A DNA stretch of 64,000 bases from Acidovorax sp. KKS102 (GCF_000302535.1 NC_018708.1:5022001-5086000); one strand, 5' to 3'. Shown: positions 53,804 to 63,208, counted from the stretch's first letter. Notes: generated by a model not told the origin, from the letters alone. Numbers and translations are program-made.

Positions 53804-54664
53804 TCACACCGGTGGCACCGCTGTCGGCCGCACGCTGATTTCGGAGCTGGTGATGGCCTGCATGCCACCCGCCGTGTGCACCAGCAGCGCCCCGTCATCA
53901 CCCACGCCATGCGCGGTGCCCGTGTGGCCGTCGCTCAGCGTCACGGCGCGGCCCTGCAGCACATCGCGCGCCGCAAAGCGGGGCTGCATGGGCGCAAAGC
54001 CATAGCCCGCAAACGACTGCAGCATGGCCACCAGCGGCGGCACGATGCGTTGCAGCGCGGTGGGCGCGTCCAGGCCCGGTTCCACCTCCTGCAGGCTGCC
54101 GGGGGGCATGCTCATGCCCTCGGGGCTGCGGGGCAGCACGTTGATGCCGATGCCTACCACCACATAGCGCGCGGTGCTGGTGTTCGTCTGCGGGGCAACG
54201 GCCTGGGGCGCCACAAAACTCGCGGTCTCCACCAGAATGCCGCCCAGCTTGCGGTCGCCCGCCGCACCGCCCAGCCAGAGGTCGTTGGGCCACTTGAGTC
54301 CCACGCGAGCCGGCTGGTTCGCGCCCAGCGGTGGCAGCACGGGCTGCAGGCTCTCGGCCACGCTCACCCCCACGGCGAGCGACAGGCCAGACCAATCCTG
54401 GGGTGCCAGCGGCAAGCCCAAGGACATCATCAGAGAAGCCCCCACATCGCTTTGCCATACCCGCCCCAGCCGCCCGCGCCCGGCGGTCTGCTGCTCGGCC
54501 ACCAGCAGGGTGGGCTCGCACTGGCCGTTGCGCGCACGGCGCATCAGCTCGGTGTTGGTGGAGTCGATGGTGGGCAGCACCTCCACAGTGAAGCCCGGCA
54601 GCAGCGGGGATACCGCCTCCCAGATGGCCTCGGCGGGCCAGCGGATCGGGGATGTGGCGCTCAC
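53804..54664 (-). CDS. birA: Biotin--[acetyl-CoA-carboxylase] ligase
   Basis: 286 residues from a GTG at 54664 that overlaps the stop of the SET gene (GTGA). Biotin-binding loop GRGRLGRVW, LKWPNDLW, KLGGILVET and GIGINV are intact, followed by the small C-terminal SH3-like domain. There is no N-terminal helix-turn-helix, so it is a ligase only, unlike E. coli BirA. It biotinylates acetyl-CoA carboxylase carrier protein. The frame is open upstream within the SET gene but is not the real start. Confidence 0.92.
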   Translation of the reverse strand: MSATSPIRWPAEAIWEAVSPLLPGFTVEVLPTIDSTNTELMRRARNGQCEPTLLVAEQQTAGRGRLGRVWQSDVGASLMMSLGLPLAPQDWSGLSLAVGVSVAESLQPVLPPLGANQPARVGLKWPNDLWLGGAAGDRKLGGILVETASFVAPQAVAPQTNTSTARYVVVGIGINVLPRSPEGMSMPPGSLQEVEPGLDAPTALQRIVPPLVAMLQSFAGYGFAPMQPRFAARDVLQGRAVTLSDGHTGTAHGVGDDGALLVHTAGGMQAITSSEISVRPTAVPPV

Positions 54665-55251
54665 TGGCTGCGGCCTCGCGGCTTGGCCTTCTGGGGAGCC
54701 TTGGCGGCCTTCTTCGCCTTGGCAGAAGACGGCTTGGACTGTGGCAGCGGCACCGGCGGTGCCCAGCCGCGCTTGGGCGCCAGCAGCGTGCCCCGGCAGT
54801 TGGGGCTGCCGCACCAGCAGGGGTACTCGGCCTTGAGCTTGGGGGTGTAGCGCTCTTCGATGATTAGGCCGTAGTCGTAGTTCAGCTCTTCGCCCGCCTT
54901 GATGTTGCGCAGCGCGGTGATGAAAATGCGGCCGTCGCGCTCGTCGGCGTAGCAGTTGGGGTTGCAGCTGTGGTTGATCCAGCGCGACGAATTGCCGCCG
55001 AACTTTGCGTCGATCACATGGTCTTCATCCACATGGAAGTAGAACGTGTGGTTGGGCTGCAAGGGGTCGTGCGGGTGCCGGTCCTGCGCTTCCTGCCAGC
55101 CGATCACTTCACCCGTGTATTCAACAAGGACTTCGCCCTCTGCAATATCCTGCACGGCAAAAACGCCCTTGCCGTGCACGCCCGAGCGCCGGGTCTGGAT
55201 GCGACGCCCCTGCGCAGGGGTCGGGGTTGCAGGCGGTGCGGTGCGGGGCAT
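54661..55251 (-). CDS. SET-domain protein-lysine methyltransferase
   Basis: 196 residues from ATG 55251. SET domain: GVHGKGVFAVQDIAEGE, VLVEYTGEVIG, the cofactor/catalytic NHSC in SRWINHSCNPNCYAD (near residue 92), and ELNYDYG. A post-SET zinc motif follows (CWCGSPNCRG) and completes with the NHSC Cys. The tail is Lys/Ala-rich (SAKAKKAAKAPQKAKPRGRS), like histone H1 or the linker of the divergent topoisomerase. Likely methylates lysines on a DNA-associated protein (inference). Translationally coupled to birA. Confidence 0.9.
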   Translation of the reverse strand: MPRTAPPATPTPAQGRRIQTRRSGVHGKGVFAVQDIAEGEVLVEYTGEVIGWQEAQDRHPHDPLQPNHTFYFHVDEDHVIDAKFGGNSSRWINHSCNPNCYADERDGRIFITALRNIKAGEELNYDYGLIIEERYTPKLKAEYPCWCGSPNCRGTLLAPKRGWAPPVPLPQSKPSSAKAKKAAKAPQKAKPRGRSQ

Positions 55252-55370
55252 GGCAAAAACTCTGTTAACTTGAATATGCACACATGCGCGTGCGCGTGTA
55301 CGCGTGAGGCAACGGATTGTAGAAGCGACCGGCCGGATGCCGGACAGCCAGACTGGCGAGAAACCAAAAA

Positions 55371-58280
55371 ATGACCAAGACCCTGGTAATTGCAGAAAAA
55401 CCCTCGGTGGCGCAAGACATCGTGCGCGCACTGACCCCCGTGGCGGGCAAGTTCGAGAAGCACGAAGACCACTTCGAGAACGACCGCTATGTCGTCACCA
55501 GCGCCGTGGGCCACCTGGTGGAGATCCAGGCCCCCGAGCAGTTTGACGTCAAGCGCGGCAAGTGGAGCTTTGCGCACCTGCCCGTGATCCCGCCGTACTT
55601 TGACCTGAAGCCCGTGGACAAGACCAAGAGCCGCCTGAACGCGGTGGTCAAGCAGGCCAAGCGCAAGGACGTGACCGAACTCATCAACGCCTGTGACGCG
55701 GGCCGTGAGGGGGAACTGATCTTCCGCCTGATCGAGCAGTACGCTGGAGGCAGCAAACCGTTGGGCAAACCCGTCAAACGCCTGTGGCTGCAGTCCATGA
55801 CGCCCCAGGCCATCCGCGACGGCTTTGATGCGCTGCGCAGCGAGCAGCAGATGGCAGGCCTCGCCAGTGCGGCCCGCAGCCGCTCCGAGGCCGACTGGCT
55901 GGTGGGCATCAACGGCACGCGCGCCATGACGGCGTTCAACTCGCGCGACGGTGGCTTCTTCTTGACCACCGTGGGCCGGGTGCAGACGCCCACGCTGTCG
56001 CTGGTGGTGGAGCGCGAGGAAAAGATCCGCAAGTTCATCAGCCGCGACTACTGGGAAATCCACGCCACCTTCGGCGCCCAGGCGGGCGAGTACCCCGCCA
56101 AGTGGTTCGACCCCAAGTGGAAAAAAGGCGAGGACGTGGAAGCCCGCGCCGACCGCGTATGGTCGGCCGCTGAAGCGCAAGCCATTGCCAACGCCGTGCG
56201 CGGCAAACAGGCCACCGTCACCGAAGAGAGCAAGCCCACCACCCAGGCATCGCCCCTGCTGTTTGACCTGACCAGCCTGCAGCGCGAGGCCAACGGCAAG
56301 TTCGGCTTTTCTGCCAAGACCACGCTCGCCCTGGCGCAAAGCCTGTACGAGCGCCACAAGGCCCTGACCTACCCGCGTACCGATTCGCGCGCGCTGCCCG
56401 AAGACTATTTGCCCGTGGCCAAGCAAACTTTTGAAATGCTGGCCGACAGCGGCATGCGCCACCTGGCGCCGCACGCGCTCACCGCGCTGAACAACAACTA
56501 CATCCGCCCATCCAAGCGCATCTTCGACAACAGCAAGGTGAGTGACCACTTTGCGATCATCCCCACCACGCAAGCCCCGTCGGGCTTGAGCGAGGCTGAG
56601 CAAAAGCTGTACGACCTGGTCGTGCGCCGCTTCATGGCCGTGTTCTTCCCGAGTGCCGAATACACCGTCACCACCCGCATCAGCACCGTGGCCCCGCACA
56701 GCTTCAAGACCGAAGGCAAGGTGCTGGTCAAGCCGGGCTGGCTGGCCATCTACGGCAAGGAAGCCGCCGACGAAGTCGAAGGCGGCAAGGACGGCGACAA
56801 GGGCCAGAACTTGGTGCCTGTGAAGCCCGGTGAAATGGTCAACACCCTGCAGGTCGATCCCAAGGGCCTCAAGACCAAGCCGCCCGCCCGCTACTCCGAA
56901 GCCACGCTGCTCGGCGCCATGGAAAGCGCCGGCAAGCAGATCGACGACGACGAGCTGCGCGAAGCCATGCAGGAAAAGGGCCTGGGCACGCCTGCCACGC
57001 GCGCGGCCATCATCGAAGGCTTGCTGACTGAAAAGTACATGCTGCGCGAAGGCCGCGAGATCATCCCCACGGCCAAGGCCTTCCAGCTCATGACGCTGCT
57101 GCGCGGGCTGGAGGTGGAAGAGCTCTGCCGTGCCGAACTCACGGGCGAGTGGGAGTACAAGCTCTCGCAGATGGAGAAGGGCCAACTCAGCCGCGAAGCC
57201 TTCATGCAAGAGATTGCCGCCATGACCGAGCGCATGGTGAAGAAGGCCAAGGAATACGACCGCGACACCATCCCCGGCGACTACGCCACGCTTGAATCCC
57301 CTTGCCCCAACTGCGGTGGCGTGGTGAAGGAAAACTACCGCAGGTATGCCTGCGTGGGCAAGCCGGGCGCAGAAGGTTGTGGCTTCAGCTTTGGCAAGTC
57401 GCCCGCCGGCCGCACGTTTGAAACGGCCGAGGCCGAACAGCTGCTGCGCGACAAGAAGATCGGCCCGCTGGAGGGCTTCCGCTCCAAGGCGGGCTGGCCG
57501 TTCACGTCCGAAATCGTCATCAAGTACGACGACGAGGCGCACAACTACAAGCTCGAATTCGACTTTGGCGATGACAAGAACGCCGAGGAATCCGGCGAGC
57601 TGGTGGAGTTTGAAGACGCATCGCTGGGTGCCTGCCCCATCTGCGGATCGGAAGTGCACGAGCACGGCAGCAACTACGTGTGCAGCAAGGCCGTGCCCAC
57701 GGCCGCCCAGCCCACGCCCAGCTGCACCTTCAAGAGCGGAAAGATCATCCTGCAGCAGCCCGTGGAACGCGAGCAGATGCACAAGCTGCTGGAGACAGGC
57801 AAGACCGACCTGCTCGACAAGTTCGTCAGCATGCGCACGCGCCGCAACTTCAAGGCCCACCTGGCGTGGGACAAGGAGGCGGGCAAGGTCAACTTTGAAT
57901 TTGCGCCCAGCAAGTTCCCACCTCGCCCAGGAGCCGCTGCAAAAACAATAGCAGCCAAGGCAAAAGCCACTAGCGCTACTGCCAAAAAAGCCCCTGCAAA
58001 GAAGGCCGCAACCAAAACCGCTGCCGCCAAAGCCCCGCGCAAGGCCGCCGCAGGCAAGGCCCCCAGCGCCGCCCTGGCCGCAGTGATTGGCAACGAGCCG
58101 GTGGCGCGCCCCGAGGCCGTCAAGAAGATGTGGGAATACATCAAGGCCCACAACCTGCAGGACCCCAAGGACAAGCGCACCATCGTCGCCGACGACAAGC
58201 TGCGCGCCGTGTTCGGCAAGGACAGCGCAGGCATGTTCGAGCTGGCCGGCATTCTGGGCAACCACCTGGGCGGCGAATGA
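55371..58280 (+). CDS. topB: DNA topoisomerase III with C-terminal SWIB domain
   Basis: 969 residues. Type IA core: Toprim start KTLVIAEKPSVAQDI, DAGREGELIFRLI, TTVGRVQTPTLSLVVERE, and the active-site Tyr334 in TYPRTDSRALPEDY. Two C-terminal zinc-ribbon-like repeats (CPNCGGVV near 645, CPICGSEV near 755). A Lys/Ala/Thr linker (about 850-905) resembles histone H1 tails, part of it encoded by a dispersed repeat. Residues about 912-966 (KKMWEYIKAHNLQDPKDKRT, then the ILGNHL end) form a SWIB/MDM2 domain. Relaxes or decatenates DNA. Divergent from the SET gene by 119 bases. Confidence 0.96.
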   Translation: MTKTLVIAEKPSVAQDIVRALTPVAGKFEKHEDHFENDRYVVTSAVGHLVEIQAPEQFDVKRGKWSFAHLPVIPPYFDLKPVDKTKSRLNAVVKQAKRKDVTELINACDAGREGELIFRLIEQYAGGSKPLGKPVKRLWLQSMTPQAIRDGFDALRSEQQMAGLASAARSRSEADWLVGINGTRAMTAFNSRDGGFFLTTVGRVQTPTLSLVVEREEKIRKFISRDYWEIHATFGAQAGEYPAKWFDPKWKKGEDVEARADRVWSAAEAQAIANAVRGKQATVTEESKPTTQASPLLFDLTSLQREANGKFGFSAKTTLALAQSLYERHKALTYPRTDSRALPEDYLPVAKQTFEMLADSGMRHLAPHALTALNNNYIRPSKRIFDNSKVSDHFAIIPTTQAPSGLSEAEQKLYDLVVRRFMAVFFPSAEYTVTTRISTVAPHSFKTEGKVLVKPGWLAIYGKEAADEVEGGKDGDKGQNLVPVKPGEMVNTLQVDPKGLKTKPPARYSEATLLGAMESAGKQIDDDELREAMQEKGLGTPATRAAIIEGLLTEKYMLREGREIIPTAKAFQLMTLLRGLEVEELCRAELTGEWEYKLSQMEKGQLSREAFMQEIAAMTERMVKKAKEYDRDTIPGDYATLESPCPNCGGVVKENYRRYACVGKPGAEGCGFSFGKSPAGRTFETAEAEQLLRDKKIGPLEGFRSKAGWPFTSEIVIKYDDEAHNYKLEFDFGDDKNAEESGELVEFEDASLGACPICGSEVHEHGSNYVCSKAVPTAAQPTPSCTFKSGKIILQQPVEREQMHKLLETGKTDLLDKFVSMRTRRNFKAHLAWDKEAGKVNFEFAPSKFPPRPGAAAKTIAAKAKATSATAKKAPAKKAATKTAAAKAPRKAAAGKAPSAALAAVIGNEPVARPEAVKKMWEYIKAHNLQDPKDKRTIVADDKLRAVFGKDSAGMFELAGILGNHLGGE
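57948..58000 (+). repeat. Dispersed repeat, copy 9 (inside topB linker)
   Basis: ATAGCAGCC, 13 bases, CTAGCGCT, 23-base tail. Encodes IAAKAKATSATAKKAPA in the H1-like linker, in the same frame as copies 2 and 6. Confidence 0.75.
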
Positions 58281-58498
58281 TGAAGCCGCTGAACAGGGCA
58301 CCTACCGCGTCGATGGCAGGCAGCGTCTGCCGCACTTCGCTGGTGGCCATCGCGGTTGCCGCTGCGCTGGGGGGTTGCACCACCACAGGCTCCGCGCGCT
58401 CCAGCGACCCGGCCAGCCAGCAGCAGCCCCAGGGCGCGAGCGGCGTGACCGTGTTTGGTGACATCGACGTGAACGTGACGCGCGAGCGCACACGCTGA
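58277..58498 (+). CDS. Small putative lipoprotein
   Basis: 73 residues; ATG 58277 overlaps the topB stop (ATGATG), and the second ATG 58280 is equally usable. An N-terminal hydrophobic segment (SLVAIAVAAALGGC) ends with lipobox LGGC. The mature part is only about 40 residues: a Ser/Gln-rich stretch and VTVFGDIDVNVTRERTR. Translationally coupled to topB. Function unknown. Confidence 0.65.
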   Translation: MMKPLNRAPTASMAGSVCRTSLVAIAVAAALGGCTTTGSARSSDPASQQQPQGASGVTVFGDIDVNVTRERTR

Positions 58499-58530
58499 CA
58501 AGCCTTTTCCAGCGCTCTCACCGCATCCGT

Positions 58531-58875
58531 ATGCGCAGCCGCACTGAACGCACCGTCCTCACCGCCATCGCGGTCGTGGTGGTTGCTGCCGCCGCCGCTG
58601 CGTGGTGGACGCGCGATAGCTGGCTGCCCCACGCAGGGCCGTGGTCCGAGCAGATGTGGAAAAAGATCACCCGCCCGGGCCCCGACACCCTGCCGCCCGA
58701 CAAGCGGCCCGCCCAGGCGCAGCCCGCGCGCAGCGGCACGTCCACGCCCGCCGCGCCGCAGCCACGCAAGTGCGTGCAACACGGCCGCACTACCTACACC
58801 GACCAGCCTTGCCCCAAGGGGGCCCAGGAGCAGCCGGTGGACGGCGCCGTCACCTCGCTCCCCAGCGCGCAATAG
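58531..58875 (+). CDS. DUF4124-like small exported/membrane protein
   Basis: 114 residues. N-terminal TM helix (LTAIAVVVVAAAAAAWW), Pro/Ala-rich linker, then KCVQHGRTTYTDQPCPKGAQ, the Cys-x-Tyr-x-Asp-x-Pro-Cys pattern of DUF4124 domains. Probably periplasmic and anchored to the inner membrane. Role unknown. Confidence 0.7.
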   Translation: MRSRTERTVLTAIAVVVVAAAAAAWWTRDSWLPHAGPWSEQMWKKITRPGPDTLPPDKRPAQAQPARSGTSTPAAPQPRKCVQHGRTTYTDQPCPKGAQEQPVDGAVTSLPSAQ

Positions 58876-58995
58876 TTTCACGGCGGGCGCCTGCGGGCAT
58901 GTCGCTTTTTTCCTAGCTCTCCACAGGGCGCTGGGATTCAATCAGTGCATTGATCACCTTCCAAGGCCTTTCTCTGTGAGAGGTCGACCGCAACG

Positions 58996-59319
58996 ATGCA
59001 CGACCACCGGTACCTTCGCACCTTTTTTCTTCTGCTGGCTCTTGTCGGCCTCGCCGTCCCCTGGTATTTCAATGCGGTGTATTTCCTGGCGGGGGGCAGC
59101 GTGATGCCAGGCGTTTTCTGGCGCGATGCCTTTGCCAACCCGCTGACCACGGCCATCACCCTGGATGTGTACTTGGCGGCTGGGGCCTTCACCGCCTGGG
59201 TTGCCGCAGACCGAGCCCTGGGCGCGTGGCGCTGGGCCTGCATCGCCGCCTGCTGGGGCCTGGGCCTGGCGTTCGCCATGCCGCTGTACTTGGCTCAGCG
59301 CCTGCGGGCAGATTCCTGA
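58996..59319 (+). CDS. DUF2834 family membrane protein
   Basis: 107 residues with three TM helices: LRTFFLLLALVGLAVPWYF, TAITLDVYLAAGAFTAWVAA and WACIAACWGLGLAFAMPLYL. Matches DUF2834. Its last 25 bases overlap the convergent AraC gene. Function unknown. Confidence 0.82.
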   Translation: MHDHRYLRTFFLLLALVGLAVPWYFNAVYFLAGGSVMPGVFWRDAFANPLTTAITLDVYLAAGAFTAWVAADRALGAWRWACIAACWGLGLAFAMPLYLAQRLRADS

Positions 59320-60128
59320 TCGCTTTGGAGGTGTGCCAGCGCCTGCTGCGCCTGCACACCCACCTTCAAGGGCCATTGCGCACTGACAGGGGTGCGCGCG
59401 CCTTGCACCAAAGCCTGCAACGGATGGCCCGCCAGCCTGCGCACATCGCGCCCCATGTGCGACTGGTCGTAATAGCCTTCGTCGGCCGCTAGCTCTGCCA
59501 CTGAAACAGCACTGCCTGGCGTGTCAAGCGCATGCCCCAGCGCGCTGTTCATGCGCGCAATCACCTCAAATTGCTTGGGCGCCATGCCCCAGTGCGCCAC
59601 AAAGCGCCGTGCGAATTGCCGCTGGCCCAGGCCCATGCGATGGCCCATCGCAGCCAGCAAGGCCAGCCCCTGCAGCCGTCGCGATTCACAGGGCGACGGC
59701 GGTGCAAAGTTTTGCCGGACAAACTGGCACAACACCTCCAGCCGCGCGCCATCATCCGCCGCGCCCCTCACAGCGCATACGACTTCGGCCCACCTCGGGC
59801 CTGCCAAATCCGCCATCGGGCGCAAAGTGTTGACCTGCCCGAGCGCGGCGGCAAACAGCGCCGCCGCGGCCCCGGGTTGCAGCACCAGCACCACTGCTTG
59901 CACAGGCCCGCCGTGCTCGTACACGGTGGGCGTGGTGCTGGCGCTGATCCATGCCGAAGGTGGCACCAGCGCGCCCCGGCAATGCACCTGCCCCGCCAAC
60001 CGCACCACCAGCATGCTCGACACCATCGCCGGGAAATGCGACTGCGCCAGCGTCGCAGGGGTATCAACCACCACCGCAGCCATCAGCCACGGTTGCAGAT
60101 CAGGGGGAACGGGCACGAAACGCTGCAT
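59295..60128 (-). CDS. AraC family transcriptional regulator
   Basis: 277 residues from ATG 60128; the frame extends to 60197. N-terminal region resembles the DUF6597/cupin-like sensor (MQRFVPVPPDLQPWLMAAVV). C-terminal double helix-turn-helix: first HTH LGQRQFARRFVAHWGMAPKQF, second VAELAADEGYYDQSHMGRDV and RRLAGHPLQALV. Divergent from the tyrosine phosphatase gene (131 bases), which may be its target. Confidence 0.85.
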   Translation of the reverse strand: MQRFVPVPPDLQPWLMAAVVVDTPATLAQSHFPAMVSSMLVVRLAGQVHCRGALVPPSAWISASTTPTVYEHGGPVQAVVLVLQPGAAAALFAAALGQVNTLRPMADLAGPRWAEVVCAVRGAADDGARLEVLCQFVRQNFAPPSPCESRRLQGLALLAAMGHRMGLGQRQFARRFVAHWGMAPKQFEVIARMNSALGHALDTPGSAVSVAELAADEGYYDQSHMGRDVRRLAGHPLQALVQGARTPVSAQWPLKVGVQAQQALAHLQSDQESARRR

Positions 60129-60259
60129 GGCCAGATTCTGCACACTGCGACAGCCAGTGGCCGAACCAGCCACCCGTGCGACATGTGCCTGACGCACCGC
60201 CGGTCTATCCTTGGTGGCTCAGCACCCCACCCACCCATCGCATCTCCGTACCACGCACC

Positions 60260-61015
60260 ATGCAGCAAGCGCACACTCCCACCCGATCCCTCCCTCTCGC
60301 AGGCGCCACCAACTTCCGTGATCTCGGCGGCTATGTGGGCCATGGTGGGCAGGCCGTGAAATGGCGCCGCATCTTCCGCTCCGACCACCTGGCAGGCCTG
60401 ACGCCCGAAGACCAGGCCCTGCTGGCCGACCTGGGCGTCGCCCGCGCGGTGGACTTTCGCGGCCAGGCCGAAAGCGCCGCCTATGCCTACACGCTGCCCG
60501 GTGTGCAGTACCACCCGCTGCACATCGAACCCACGGTGGTGCAGCGTGCGCTGGAGCTACAGCGCACCGGCCGCCAGCTCACCGCCCAAGACGCCGTGGG
60601 CCTGATGCAGGACACCTACCGGGGTTTTGTGCACGACAACGCCCCGCGTTTTGCCGAGCTGTTCCGCCTGCTGCTGGCCAGCGATGCGCCCACGGTGTTT
60701 CACTGCACCGCAGGCAAGGACCGCACCGGCTTTGCCGCCGCCCTCATCCTGCTGACGCTGGGCGTGCCGCGCGATGTGGTGATGCACGACTACCTGCTGA
60801 CCAACGCGCTGTACCAGCGCCCACCCGGCATGGGCAGCCACGCGCCGGAAGAAGTGCTGCGCGTGCTGTGGCGTGTGCAGGAAGAGTTTCTGGACGCCGC
60901 CCTGCACATGGTGGACAACGACTTTGGCGGGCTGCAGGCGTATCTGGTGGACGTGCTGGGTGTTGACGCTGCCGCGCAGAAGGAACTGGCAGGGCGGTAT
61001 CTGCAGACGGCCTAA
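60260..61015 (+). CDS. Tyrosine-protein phosphatase family (CX5R)
   Basis: 251 residues from ATG 60260. N-terminal NFRDLGGY and RRIFRSDHLAGLTPED, and the P-loop HCTAGKDRTGFAAALILLTLG with catalytic Cys and Arg. This is the Y_phosphatase3 (PTP3/MptpB-like) branch, which dephosphorylates phosphotyrosine or phosphoinositides. No signal peptide. Sits between AraC and MFS genes. Confidence 0.9.
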   Translation: MQQAHTPTRSLPLAGATNFRDLGGYVGHGGQAVKWRRIFRSDHLAGLTPEDQALLADLGVARAVDFRGQAESAAYAYTLPGVQYHPLHIEPTVVQRALELQRTGRQLTAQDAVGLMQDTYRGFVHDNAPRFAELFRLLLASDAPTVFHCTAGKDRTGFAAALILLTLGVPRDVVMHDYLLTNALYQRPPGMGSHAPEEVLRVLWRVQEEFLDAALHMVDNDFGGLQAYLVDVLGVDAAAQKELAGRYLQTA

Positions 61016-61051
61016 ATCGCTGATGGTGCCCGCCGGCGGCGCCTGCCCGGC

Positions 61052-62389
61052 TTACCCCGCGCTGTGCTGCGGCCGCACTGTCACAGAGCGCTGTTGGCGC
61101 ACGTGCCAGAACAGCCAGCCCACGATCGACAGGTTCAGCAGGTTCCACGCCATGCCGTTCAAAAATGCCGCGCGGTAGCTGCCCGTCAGGTCAAAGATCC
61201 AGCCCGACATCCAGCCCCCCAGCGCCATGCCGATCAGCGTGGCCATGATCACCGCGCCCACCCGCGCGCCCGCCTCTTGCGGCGCGAAATACTCGCGGAT
61301 GATGATGGCGTAGGCGGGCACGATGCCGCCTTGGAACAGCCCGAACATGGCCGAGATGACATACAGCGGCACCAGCCCGTCAAATGGCAAAAACAGCGCC
61401 AGCCCCACGCCCTGCAACGCCGAGCCCAGCAGCAGCGTGCGCACGCCGCCAATGCGGTCGCAGATCACGCCCGACACCAGGCGGCTGACGATGCCGCACG
61501 CCAGCATCAGCGACAGCATCTCGGCCCCGCGCGCCGCACCAAAACCCAGGTCGGTGCAATACGCCACGATGTGCACCTGCGGCATCGCCATGGCCACGCA
61601 GCAGGCCACACCCGCCACACACAGCAGCAGCTGCGCATGCAATGGACGCAGGCCAAACGGGCGGCTGCGGTCGAGCGACAGCGCTGCAGGCGCCACACCG
61701 GCTGACGCACCCTGCGTCGATGCAGCGGGTGCAGCCGGTGCAGGGACTGCATCCATCTGCACCATGGGTGCGCGCTGGCGCATGCGCAGTGCCAGCAGCA
61801 GCATGCCCACGCCACACACCAGGCCCAGCAGCACATAGGTGTGGCGCCAGCCGATCAGCTCGATGCCGTGCTGCACGATGGGCGGCCACAGCGCGCCCGC
61901 AATGTAGTTGCCGCTGGCGCAGATCGCCACCGCAATGCCGCGCCGCTTGTTCCACCACAGCGCGGTGTCGGCCATCAGCGGCGCAAATGTGGCCGAGCTG
62001 CCAATCAGCCCCATCAGTCCGTGCGCCAGCCCAAACCCCCAGATGCTGCCCGACAGCCCAGCCCACACAAACCCGCCACACACGGCCACCGCGCCCACGC
62101 ACAGCACCGGCATCAGCCCATGCCGGTCGGCCATGCGCCCCGTCCAGATGCCGCCCAGCCCCAGGCACACCATCATCAGCGTGTAGGGCAGCGACGCATC
62201 GGCACGGCCCACGCCAAACTCAGCCTGCACGGCGGGCAGCACCACCGACACCACATACATACTGCTGTTGCCCAGCACCACCAGGCCCAGCGTGGTCAGC
62301 AGGCGCCACGCGGCCTGGCGGGAGTCGATGAGGGAAGCAGGTGCCGCTGCGCTAGCGGCGGCGGTTGTGGCTGGGGAGGGGTGGGGCAT
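61052..62389 (-). CDS. MFS transporter (monocarboxylate/OFA-like)
   Basis: 445 residues with 12 TM helices. Helix 2-3 loop GRMADRHGLMPVL carries the MFS Asp-Arg motif; WWNKRRGIAVAICASGNYIAGALWPP is in the N-terminal half (motif WWNKRRG). An Ala/Pro-rich cytoplasmic loop separates the halves. Likely exchanges carboxylic acids; substrate unknown. N-terminal 20 residues are low-complexity. Confidence 0.88.
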   Translation of the reverse strand: MPHPSPATTAAASAAAPASLIDSRQAAWRLLTTLGLVVLGNSSMYVVSVVLPAVQAEFGVGRADASLPYTLMMVCLGLGGIWTGRMADRHGLMPVLCVGAVAVCGGFVWAGLSGSIWGFGLAHGLMGLIGSSATFAPLMADTALWWNKRRGIAVAICASGNYIAGALWPPIVQHGIELIGWRHTYVLLGLVCGVGMLLLALRMRQRAPMVQMDAVPAPAAPAASTQGASAGVAPAALSLDRSRPFGLRPLHAQLLLCVAGVACCVAMAMPQVHIVAYCTDLGFGAARGAEMLSLMLACGIVSRLVSGVICDRIGGVRTLLLGSALQGVGLALFLPFDGLVPLYVISAMFGLFQGGIVPAYAIIIREYFAPQEAGARVGAVIMATLIGMALGGWMSGWIFDLTGSYRAAFLNGMAWNLLNLSIVGWLFWHVRQQRSVTVRPQHSAG

Positions 62390-62521
62390 TGAAGCAATTT
62401 ACCCGAACCAGTGTCCGGCCTGGGCACGACGTACGCTTCTGCAGACAGGCACCGTTCTGCGCCGACCCCACGGGTTGCCGGGCACCCGGCCGGGCCTGGA
62501 ACAAGCAGAGGACGCCGGACC

Positions 62522-63139
62522 TCACACCCGCACCGACTTCCCCGTCGCATAAAACTGCCCACCCGCCACGTAGTGCAACGTGCGCAAGTCATCCGGCGCG
62601 GTGTCGAACTCCCAGTGCCCGTTACGGAACACACGGTCGTCGGCCCAGGCGGCCACCACTTCGCTGATGAAGAGGTCGTAGGCCTGCTGGTTGTGGGGCT
62701 CGGGGACCACGCGGCACAGCAGCCAGGCGGCGCAGCCTTGCACCAGCGGGGGTGTGGTCTGCGCAGGTTGACCGGGGGCTTCAAAAAACGCCACGCCATG
62801 GCGCTGCAGCTTGTCGGGCGTGGTCTTGGCGGTGTCGGTGCCCAGGGCAACGGTCAGCGCTGCCAGGGGCACGGTGGGCAGCTGCAGTGCAAAGAAGCCG
62901 CTGGCCTCCACCAGCTCGCGCGTGCGCGTCGCCTTGTCGAGCACCACGGTGACCTTGGGCGGCGCAAAGTCCAGTGCGCAGGCCCACGATGCGGCCATGA
63001 CGTTGTGCTGGCCTGCATGGGTGGCCGACACCAGCACGACGGGGCCGTGGTTGAGCAGGCGGTAGGCCTTGTCGAGGGGCACCGGGGTGAAGTGGGGCGG
63101 GGAGGCAGTGGGCAGCATGGGGTGTGATGGCTTGTTCAA
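62522..63139 (-). CDS. Flavin reductase-like (FMN-binding) domain protein
   Basis: 205 residues; ATG 63118 (MLPTASPP) is an alternative start. Split-barrel flavin reductase features: GPVVLVSATHAGQHNVMAAS, PPKVTVVLDKATRTRELVEA, GFFALQLP and the C-terminal HYVAGGQFYATGKSV. Binds FMN and may supply reduced flavin or reduce a small substrate. No monooxygenase partner nearby. Confidence 0.88.
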   Translation of the reverse strand: MNKPSHPMLPTASPPHFTPVPLDKAYRLLNHGPVVLVSATHAGQHNVMAASWACALDFAPPKVTVVLDKATRTRELVEASGFFALQLPTVPLAALTVALGTDTAKTTPDKLQRHGVAFFEAPGQPAQTTPPLVQGCAAWLLCRVVPEPHNQQAYDLFISEVVAAWADDRVFRNGHWEFDTAPDDLRTLHYVAGGQFYATGKSVRV

Positions 63140-63208
63140 AGGGCGATACGAGGGGTATGAGATGGAGCGCGGAAGCTATTGGCGCTGAGGATGTTTGCTA
63201 TAAATTAG

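Noticed and set aside
55104-58301. 1065-codon open frame on the minus strand opposite topB
   Set aside because: Very long, but low-complexity (His/Gly/Leu/Val/Gln) and exactly antisense to a textbook topoisomerase III gene; a GC-skew artefact.
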